A DNA stretch of 60,265 bases from Neelides folsomi (Eukaryota > Arthropoda > Collembola > Neelipleona > Neelidae). Made by a program: the position numbers and the translations under genes. The DNA lies in assembly GCA_034687125.1 (NCBI GenBank), contig JAQGBZ010000370.1, positions 1 to 60,265 of the forward strand, read 5' to 3'. The notes below the pieces were generated by a model, which made no database searches, had not been told where the DNA came from, and saw nothing but the letters and a program-made list of their open reading frames with translations. Below, one piece after another: positions 50,458 to 60,265 of this stretch. Within the stretch, counting starts at the first letter, position 1. Every line of letters starts with the position of its first letter.

Positions 50458-53400
50458 TATGTATAATTGTGACACATTATTAATAAAAGATAAACCTTAA
50501 TTAAAATTGTTTTGTTTGATATCCAAAACTTTATTCTAATCTATAGTTCAAAATCAATCTATTAAAAAAATTTTTAGAAAAACTTCATTCTACTTTTTAG
50601 ATATTTTTCTCTTCGTTATTACAATAGGTTTAACATTATACTTAAAAAAATAGTTGCATTCATAAAAACATTGGCCGCAAATGAACTTGGCATTATTGTG
50701 GGCCTAAAAGCTTTTCCCTGATCCAGCAATTTTTTCCTGAATCTTTTCTCATAACAATTCCTTAACATTTGTAGACCCAAGCATTCTGTCCATTCTCTCT
50801 CACTAGGCATGATGCCCACATTTAATGCAATAGTGAAGGGATATGAACAATGTAGGAAATTCTTATGATTTCCCGTTCTTGTATCCTCAAGAAAAAAAGG
50901 GGGAAGGAATTGAGTGAAAGGTTGAACGTGTGAAGCATCGAAGTTGTGAGTGTATGGGAAAGATCCCATACATTTCCAGAAGGGCAAGTTTCTTCCTATG
51001 CGTATTCCTGCGTAAACAAGTCTCTTCTGTATTGGAATTCAATTCCGGCTGACACTCATCTTCCCCATACACTTTATTGACAATTTCAAACGTCTTTGGC
51101 TCTCAAGGGAAAAAACTCCAAAGGCATTCTCTTAGAGGAGAGACCAAATACTCCGACCACAGAATCCTAATCGACTCCATACATATTTATGGGAAATATA
51201 CCAATAGAAAAAACCGCTACACAAGACACGAGCATTTACATACAAACGGGTCTCCTCTCTAGTGGAATCTAATATCATTTTAAAATAATCCCCTTCGCCC
51301 TTTACATTCTAAAGGGACCGGATTCAATTTTTGTCAATTGGATTATTTAATTTTTTGGATTATTTAATATGTTTAGATTCAATCCTTGTCCTGGTGGTTA
51401 ATTGTGGGACTTTATTAAAGCTGTAGGTGTATTCAATTTATTTTGTTTATTCGGAGTGGCGGAATAAATGGACGAACGGGGATTTGAAATGAATGGGAAA
51501 GGATTGAGCGAAAGTTGTTTGTAAGGAAAATGAAAGTTTTCCCATTAGCAAGGCATCTAATGAGCCACGAGGAAGTTGGGAAGGCAATTGGAGAAATTCC
51601 CCTGGATGAGGACGGATCACTCATAACATAATTGAAAGGAGTAATAATAAACTCATAAAGTAACTCAACTTCTTCCCTCATTTTTCCCACATGGTCAATA
51701 AAGCCCTGAGAGAGGAAATTAATGCTCTGCTCGATCGAGCCAATCTCTCGGAAATCTTTTGGAAATCACTTGCATCGGCAGGTGGAATAACGCCTTTCTG
51801 GACAAGAAACTTGAAGCTGACGATTCTTAAATAACTTGGAATGAGTCTATTTAATTCCCTTTATCTTAATTTCAAAGGATCGTTACAAACTTTGGCAATT
51901 GTACACGAAAAAAACCATTTATTTATTAGAAGAATTTTTTTTATTTTATCGAAGCTCTGCAAAAATACTTGCAAAAATACTTGCAAAAATCGTGCTTGAG
52001 AGGAATTATATTGGAATCAAAGTAAGGTGCAAAAAAGCATGCAATGTTGGGATCCTCATTCTATATAATTTTCCCTTGCGTTTTTCTTGCAATGTTTGAA
52101 GACTCAAGTTGAAAAATCCACTGGAATTAGGCGAGTTTGAGTTTCCGTTCGGGAACTCCAATTAATTCCCTCGAGTCAACCACAATTAAGAAGTTGGGAG
52201 AAAAGGAGAAGTTGAGATTTGAAGAATTTAACTTGAGCTCTTAATCTTATTACTTATTATACGTAGGTGTGCGTTTAGACCCTTTTGCTCATCGGGGCAC
52301 TTAAGCTTTTCAATCTTAATTACTCAGATTATCATCATCTAGAGACATTAATTAAAGAAATTCTTAACTTGCAATTTCTCATCCACTTTCCTTTCATCAT
52401 AGGGATTAATATATTTCAAATTTTTAAAAATTCAAAAGTTAGAGGAAAATTTTGAACACAAATGCTATAACACATTATATATCAGTATGTATTCAGTATG
52501 TTTACTTTATTACGTTGGATGGCATAAGTCCAATATTATAACCCAACTAATGATTTTGTTCAATTAAAATTGTTGATGCGTTTAAGGCTATATCTTGTCC
52601 AATTACTTAATTATTATCGTATGATTTAAACCTACGTTCCCTAAACACATTATTAAGAAAGATCCCTTGAGGGCATTTTAAATTGTATTTCCTTTGTTTA
52701 CATTTCCAAAAATCATTCTTCCTCAAATGGGAACGAACCTTTCCCAGACTTCCAACAAACTCATGTTCGGCGATGCAAAGAAAACGAACTTATTTTCATT
52801 CAGAATCTTTAATGCACGTTATACCGTACACATACAATTTTAGTCAACAATATCTTCAATTCTCTACTACGAGTACAACAAATTCCCTCAAGAGTTAAAT
52901 ACTTACTCTACTACATCCAAAAATATATAAATGGTACATACATATCATACAGGATACACACGGATACATATTTGTACATACACTGTACATACAATTAATT
53001 AGTAATTAATTAAAAATACATAAATAGGGCGAGTTTATCTTTAACAAATTGTAATGGATTATAAGGCAATAAAGGGGGAGATGTTGAATGGATATGACAA
53101 TGGTTAAGGAATTAAATTGCGGTGAGAATGAAGTGAAAGTTGTTGGACCTCCTTTGCCCTCAACATTGAAATGAAGATAAGAAGTCGTTGGAGTTGTCCT
53201 GAGAAGTCTCGCCTTGTGCTTTCACATAGGGACCAGATGGTGTGGATCTCCTCCTCAGCCCCGCCGTCTCCAAAATTGGGCGATTAGAATTGGAGGAACA
53301 ACCGGGGGATGAGAATTCCCTCACAAAACATTCTCCCTTCACGACCTTCATTTATCCTTATAGGGTTAATGGACTACTCCACCCTCCTCATATATTTTTC

Positions 53401-56400
53401 AGACTCCTTGTATAGAAATTTCTCTTCATCTTTATACGTCGTATCTGTCGTATGGAGAAAATTGTACGGCCATGGTTTTCCTTTATGAACTTCCCTTTCG
53501 AGAACACTCGCTTTTATTTATGATCATGAGGAACGATAAAATCATAATAAAATACAGAATGTTGGGTCAGGTGAAATTCATGCAAACTTTCCTTTTTCGT
53601 ACATGTGGAACTTCATCACAGCAAGAACTTTCCTCAAGTTTTCTCTTTCACATCCTCAACACACTCAGAAGTCAAAAATTTATAAAATTGTTATTATTCA
53701 TATGAAGTTCATTTTAGTTCATCATGTTTTTGTTTATTTAAAGATCATCCGAGATTTTAGTTTAACATAATATTTATAAAATTTTAAAAACTACATTCGA
53801 AAGGGGGAAAGTAAAACTGGGAAATGGAGCCAAATAAATTCATCATCCTAAAGGAGAGAAAGATAAAAATTCTCGAGGGATTAATGCTCTTAATGTGAAA
53901 TCTCCAGCAGGCCCTTAAGTAGTAAAAAAATAAAATATGTGAGTCAGAAAGCTCGTCGTCCGTTTCCATTTACTTTGAGGAGCGAATCGATATGGAGAAA
54001 AAACCGCCGTCCCTTTCACGAGTTTCCTCCAGGCCGACACGGAGGAGAAATGAGTCGAAGGGATAAAAAGAGAAAAATATTCCGAGTGTGGGATTCCCCA
54101 TCGCCCCGAGTTAAAAGGAGTCTCATACTTGAATTTAAACAAAAGTTGAATTCCTCAGATTATCCGAATTACATCCTATAAACTATAGATGTAAGTAGAA
54201 CATATACATAAGGTAAATCCAAATCCGCCTCTTAAAGATCTTTACAATACCGACGCCTTTTGGAGATAAAGCTGACTATAGGAAATATGTATTAACTATT
54301 CACGAGAGACATTCTTCCGTTAAAGGGACAGAGGACGTGAAGAATTTGCAAATTGGCCCTTTTCCCCGCAAAAAGCCGATGAACCTCGGGAAATCATATA
54401 TTCATGCATGAATTTGTTGAGAATGTAATTCGACATTGTCCTTACATTAAACACACTCTCATGATCATGAACCTACACAGTGTAGTTTCCCATTTCTATA
54501 CAATATCTTTAATGACAAAATTAAACAAACTTTCTTTTTTTCACATCATATAATAACGTGTAATACTATCTGTATGGTAGATACCTATTTGAAACATACA
54601 TATAAGGAATAAATAGACGACATCTTTTATCTTTAAACATTATGTACTTATATAAAATAACATTATAAAAATTGTCTTGATATAAAATATCTAAAATATC
54701 AAAATTGGATCTTCTAAACTAAAGAATATTACAAAGATCAAAGAATATTTTATTCATATAAGGTGGAATGGTATAAAGATCATTTTTATAATGTTAGAAT
54801 GTTACACTTTATACATAATAAAAGCTTGTATAAAAGAGCGGTTCATATCAAGTTATCAAGTTTAAGAGTATATTGACATAAAAGTCATTATAAAATTGAT
54901 CAAAGTTTGGGAAAAGGTGAGAAAAATTTTTAGTTTGAAATAGTAAATTATTTGTAAGTGGCCTTCAGGCAAGGACTGGGAGCTCCCATAGCTTTCGGAC
55001 GTGTGGGAAGGCCTGGGAAAAGGAATTAAAGTTATGATCGGATAAACCCTTCGGATCCTACAAAATTATGAAAGTGGGCAACTCCAATTTCTTCGTTTTC
55101 CTCCGTTCCCCGCTTTCTCCTTCCCCATAGCTTGAAAAAATGAAATCGGAAGGAAAAGTTTTTGCCTATGGAATGTACGGAGTAGTGAAAGTAGTATTGG
55201 CGGAATTAGATAACCTCCTCTCGTAATGTCCAACTCTCATTTCCCCTTCTCAGACATTGATTCCAAATCCTCGAGACGAGAGCAGAAAGAAAAATTGTAA
55301 AATTCCACAGAGACGTTCGCACGTTCAAGTTTTGCTCCTCGAGAGAAAACGTCGTTTTCTCCTTCTTCTGTTTTCACTTTAATTCTTTTCTTTCCCTGGC
55401 CGGAAAATAGAATTTGAGAAAAGTTTTGATGTTACGGTTAGGCTCACCTAATTTCCAAGCTTAGTTTCACTTGAACAGGTTAAAGTCTTAACTTTTTCCT
55501 AATGTGTCTAATAACACTAACACCGCTAGGTTTATAAATATCATTTAATCCTATGAGTATGTACATTTGCACATATCCTATATATACTTATCCTGTATAT
55601 AGTATGTTACAAATATCTTCAATATTTGGATTTCAAGTTCTGTTCATTTCAGCACATTTTTCACTTTTGGAATGGAATATTTACGTTTATTTACTTATGC
55701 AAGGAGGCTTAATATTTTTTTCTCCCTTTTGCTTGTCTTAATAAATTCTAATTGTTTTAACTTGTGTTCCAAATTCAAGTGGCGTTAATTGAAATAAACT
55801 GTGGGATTATACGTATTTAAAAATCGTGCCATGATATGCATGTAAATTACATGCTCGGTGAAAATGAATATCTCCCATAATTTTCCTTTTATTGGGAGTT
55901 GTAAAGTAAACACTTACTTAACTTCGCAAGAAGAAGGAGAGGAGTACAAATTTCCTTTCAAAATGCATTTGACCAAGATGAAGATTTATATTTGCTTCAC
56001 ATCTAATAGGATAGGAGTTGAAATGAACAGCGAGCGGAGAAATTCAGTATGAGAATTTGTTTCGAATACACGCAAGATGTTACCGAACCCCAATTCTCTT
56101 CCCATTTTCCCCCCATCACGTCTCGTGGATTATTATAATGAACTGTTCGCAAAATGTGTTTCCTATACATTTACATACACATTCTCACTTCATTCCCTTT
56201 ATAAACCTTCCCTGGCGACATTACACGGAAAGCCGGCCAAAGGCAGAAAAGAGTTTAAATGTAAATTAATTCAATACAGTGCCTGGATTGTATAGTAAAG
56301 ATCGTTCATTTGAATGGTTTACACGTTGCATAATATTTTATAATTACTCGCCTTCAATTATTTATTCTCTGATGCTTCCAAATAAAATTCAACTCCCTTT

Positions 56401-59400
56401 GGCCCTAACTTTAAAACATTTACATTTCATTGACATTTATTTGCATAAAATTTAGTGGAAAATTAAAAGCAAATTTGAGTTTCTGAAAGGGAAAGCTGTG
56501 AGTGAAATGAGTGAAACTGAAGGGGCAAAATAAACATGAGTTTCCTTTTTTCTTTTAATCTCCCCCCTCCGATTTGATGATATGAAGAACGTAGGAAGAT
56601 GAAAAGATTAGGAAAACTCTTCAGCCTTTTATAAATAGCTGACTAAAGGGAAATCACTTCTGTTTTCGGCCATTATGAATATATGGACTGATGTGGAGAG
56701 ATTGAGGAGGGAACATGGAATGAGTGGAGTTCTGAATAGAAAATGGCCCGAAGGGATTTCAGATCCGATTGTCAGATCCATTATAAGCAGGGGGTAGATT
56801 TAAGAGGTTAAAGAGATAAGAATCCCTTTTCTTATTCCTTAACCAAAAATAGAAAGACGGCCTTTATTACCTGAGTTGAAAAATGATAAACTGATTTTTG
56901 CGGATAAAAATTTGATATCACAAATTGCATATCCTTGATCGTGATTTTAAAATTTTATAAAATATGGATATTATGGATAAAAGGGAGTGAAAAGGATTAA
57001 ATCAAAGAAAAAAAGTTTTTCCGTTGAAGTGAGGATTTTTGAAAGAGAAGTATTGGTTTCTTTTAATAGTTCAAGTTGTTCTCTTCCTTGGAGAAGTGAA
57101 ATGAATGGAGGCGAGTTGGTCTGGTCACTTTGTTAAATTGGAGGAGTCCCTTCGTGCTCCTTTTATAGTAAGGGATTAACATCCCTATCCTTTGACTACT
57201 TCGGGCCCACAACTCAATCTGTCACATTTGAAAGAATGGGGAAGTAAGGAAAGTGAGGATTCGAGCCAAATCCCATCATCTCTCCCTCTGAATAAATACT
57301 TTATGTTCACCCTCTTAACTACCAATGGAATTTATTCAAACTCCCTTTCTTTTCATGACTTTAATGGCAGACCCAATTTTACTCTTCTTTTTGCATATGG
57401 GGATCAATTTTACAAACTCGGCCATACATTTGCCAAATTCAATAAAATCTTAAAAAATAAAAATGATATTTCATGCAATAACGCGTATAATTTATTTCAT
57501 TTAAAAAATTGTGCAGAATTGGTTATGAATAATTGGCGTTTTCTAGTGATTATTATAATTTACTATTATTATATAGGCCTATGAATTTGCTTTTGACGTT
57601 TAATTTTGTCTAAAATAAATATTAATTATAAAAACAGCCGAAAATGCTCTTTTTCACTTTCTCCGTATAGAAATCGGGTAATATTGCGGAGTCATAAGCC
57701 ATAACATCCCGCCTTCATTTCTTTCCAGTCTCAAGATAAAATGAAAAAGAGGAACAAAGGCTTTCAAATTCTCCTTCAAGCAGAAAAACAAATTGTTAAT
57801 ATCAAAAGAAAACAATATTCGAAGAAAATTTTAACTCTACCTTATTGGAACACTAAATTGGTCAATTAATTTCAATATTCTTCAATTTAATACATCATGA
57901 TCATTAGTATTATTTTAGTTACATAAAACATCCATTAAAGTTTTTATAATAAGAAAATTATTCAGAATATTATCTCATATCATTTATGATAAATAATAAA
58001 AATCTGTATAATAAATATAGGTAATGTTAAAATATACATATGATATTAGTAATATATAGACAAGTACTAATAGAAATATAGTAATGTTATGTTGTATATC
58101 TCAAAGGATTCAAAATGGAAAAGACATTTAAGTAGCTCAAAACTCGACGTCTCTCTCCATTAAGTCTCAACAGTTATTTTTATTGAAAATGCATGTTGTA
58201 TATACATTCCTTATTGGAAACAAAAAGGGGTTTATTGCGGACGTATCGAGAAATGAAAAGCGGGTTTCCTCCGGAAGGTTCTTTGGATAATGGAGAGCTC
58301 AATCAATAGGATATTCTTCAATTTGAGAGTCTGAGGAAAAAAGAATTTTGAAAGTAATTTATCAGGGGAGGATCCCAACCCACACTGTTACAATGACAGG
58401 GGGAAGGAAATATATGCAAATTCCACCAACCGACTCACAATCCTCCCAAAGGATCCCAAACTTTCCTCCACATTATAATCCTTAATCCACGAAGGACCAT
58501 ACATTACCCCCAGTCAGTATATCATACGTTGCTTACCTCACCACACCAATTCCTCTTCGTCTTTTTCAATTCCCATCCACAATTTCCTTAATGCTTTTAA
58601 ATCCTTTCCCTCAAACTCCTAATCACAAATTTAATAAACTGAACAATAAAATTCCTCAATTGGGCGTGTATTAAATGCCTTTTTATTTTGTGTATTACGA
58701 AACGTTCTTTCCTAAACAACCTGTATTGGGCTTACATGAGCTCCAGCAATTTCAAATTCTACTTTTAATGTTATGAACTAAAATTGATATGAAGTCTCTA
58801 TGTATTCATCTCGCAGAACTGAGATTTGGAAGAGGAAAAGGAAAAGAAGGGAAAAAACTTGAAATCCAAAATCGATCCCTTGGGTCCCCGCCGACTCTTG
58901 GCCACCCCAACACTCGTAAATTATCCAATGGCCAATTAAGTCCTTCTCCTCACAAACTCGACCATTCACCCATCCACTCATATGAAGAAGAAGAATAATA
59001 AACTCTTTTCTATGGCGGATATTTCATTGGACCGGTTTGATCATTCAAATGGAAATGTGATGATTTGGGAGAAAATTCTTATAAAGTCTGGTCGAAGATT
59101 ACAATCCAATTTTGACTACTTCGTTCCACCCTTTGATTCTTAATGTCATTTAGGACCGAAGTTTGAATGAAGTCAGAAAGTTATCCTAAAACTTGAAAAT
59201 GCTCCATAAAATGATCATTTGAACATTTACATTACTTTTGACATACCGCACATATCTAACTACTTAATTATAATTAATTCTTTTAAACTAATTAATTAAT
59301 CTATCTTTGAATACGCTAAATATCAATAACTCGTGTAAATCTGTAATTTATCTATAAAATCCAAACATTTAAAAAAATGTGTAAAAATGTATACGGAATT

Positions 59401-60265
59401 CGAAATGTATGTCATTAAAAACTTTCCAACCAGATATATCGAAAGTATCAAAACGTACAATATATTTTATACACGTTTAAAACATGTGAATGAGACACTT
59501 AATAAAGAATTAAGAATGAATTTCTCAAATAAGATATAATTTTATAGCTGAAAATCTGAATGAAGTTTTTACAAAAAAAGTCATTTTCAGCTTACCAAGT
59601 TTGTCGCCTGCCTCGAAAGCTTCAAAAGCCAAAAGGAAAATAAAACCGATTTTGAGACACATTTCCGGGCTTCACTGTAACCGAATGGGCAATGGGGAGA
59701 ACTGTACAAGGGGTAAAAGTTTTTCTTTCACGGTTCGTCCACAACTTCCATTATTACTCAATATGGTCAAAGTCCATTTCTTATTTCTGAGCCCATTGAG
59801 TCAATATTTTATATTCTTAATATTTTATTTCACAATTGAGAATATTTGAGTTATATAGAATATGTGAGAGATGTTTGGCCAATTAAAGATTAGCACATTG
59901 ATGGCAGAGATGGTTTTGTGAAGGACTTGAGAAGTAAACTGGACGAGCGAGGGAGAAAGTGGGAAATGTATGTGAAAATGTCTCAAATGTTCCCTTTGCG
60001 CAGTCCCTTTGCAAAAACTCAAGCTTTCCCTTCACCAAGTCTCAACCCCCTTTAGTACACATTTACCCTTCAAAATCCCCACAAGGTTTTACCATTTTGT
60101 TAAATTCCTTTCATAGTCAACTTTATTTATTTATTAACAAATATTTTGTAGGAAAATTCCAAATTAGGATGTGAGTAAAAAGGATAAAATATGGCTTTTG
60201 GAGGAGAAAAGTATGCTATTTCGGAAATTAATTTGATTTTGGTAGTTTCTAAAGCAGATTTTTAA
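50458..60265. other. No recognised gene; possible far 5' region of copy B
   Basis: About 9.8 kb with no supportable exon. It would contain the missing signal-peptide exon of copy B if that exon lies within this window. A - strand open stretch at 50619-50987 (122 codons, peptide including MPSEREWTECLGLQMLRNCY) and one at 53160-53351 have exon-like composition but match nothing I know. The far right is AT-rich. Confidence 0.45.
51959..51990. repeat. 12-bp tandem repeat, 2.7 copies
   Basis: The unit GCAAAAATACTT occurs twice in full, followed by GCAAAAAT. Simple short tandem repeat with no evident role. Confidence 0.85.

Noticed and set aside
50619..50987. 122-codon - strand open frame with a Cys/Arg-rich middle
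   Set aside because: The middle looks mildly protein-like, but no family is recognised and both ends run into AT-rich low-complexity sequence. Kept only as a note in the region entry.
51379..51410. AATCCTTGTCCTGGTGG resembling the DPCPG codons of the SUEL exon
   Set aside because: A shared stretch of about 15 bases is expected by chance in a 60-kb window. The surrounding frame stops at once and shows no other lectin residues.
53160..53351. 63-codon - strand frame with ATG, Ser/Gly-rich
   Set aside because: The ATG has a poor start context, no acceptor is needed or found, and there is no match to a known protein. Chance cannot be excluded.
55911..55963. Signal-like MHFERKFVLLSFFLR on the - strand as first exon of copy B
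   Set aside because: The phase would fit only a poor gttaag donor; the good gtaagt nearby follows an in-frame TAA. Such short hydrophobic frames are common by chance here.
57192..57584. 130-codon + strand open frame
   Set aside because: No domain is recognised, the end is low-complexity (IIIIYYYYI), and there is no clear start or splice site.

Overview
This is a eukaryotic window: AT-rich, gene-poor, with split genes that use ordinary GT-AG introns (donors mostly gtaagt/gtgagt) and remnants of Tc1/mariner-type DNA transposons. No operons, ribosome binding sites, rRNA, tRNA or CRISPR are seen. The one recognised family (EVA-1), the intron sizes (about 0.14 to 2.2 kb) and the repeat types fit an invertebrate animal, probably an arthropod. 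That assignment is an inference; nothing here fixes the species. || Main content: two paralogous EVA-1-like genes lie tail to tail. Copy A is on the + strand (visible exons 27247-33523) and copy B on the - strand (visible exons 46653-39761), with about 6.2 kb between the stop codons. Both encode two SUEL (galactose-binding-lectin type) domains, a variable linker, one transmembrane helix and a cytoplasmic tail ending in FFYG or FFYS. I joined the exons by codon phase and by alignment of one copy with the other. The three exons covering the end of domain 1 and all of domain 2 have identical lengths in both copies (142, 150, 144 nt). The copies differ in one intron (inside the first lectin Cys codon, only in B) and one juxtamembrane exon (114 nt, only in A). 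Neither signal-peptide first exon was found; both genes are 5'-incomplete here. EVA-1 proteins are single-pass receptors; C. elegans EVA-1 is a SLT-1/Slit co-receptor acting with SAX-3/Robo. Function in this organism is inferred from family only. || Layout: 1-12.5 kb has no recognised gene but holds a direct/inverted repeat cluster (8.89-9.25 kb) and an 80-bp palindromic element (10.8 kb). At 12557-12824 is a convincing but unassigned + strand terminal exon, followed 29 bp later by a 554-bp inverted-repeat element (12854-13407) whose end supplies an AATAAA. 13.4-27.2 kb is non-coding apart from a short mariner-type transposase N-terminus (22844-22951). 27.2-46.7 kb is the EVA-1 pair. 45-48 kb carries three more 80-bp palindromes and the 3' end of a Tc1-like element. 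At 49957-50457 is a 501-bp TA-flanked element. The remainder to 60265 shows no supportable gene. Most open frames in the non-coding parts are uninterrupted by chance in locally GC-richer patches and were left out.
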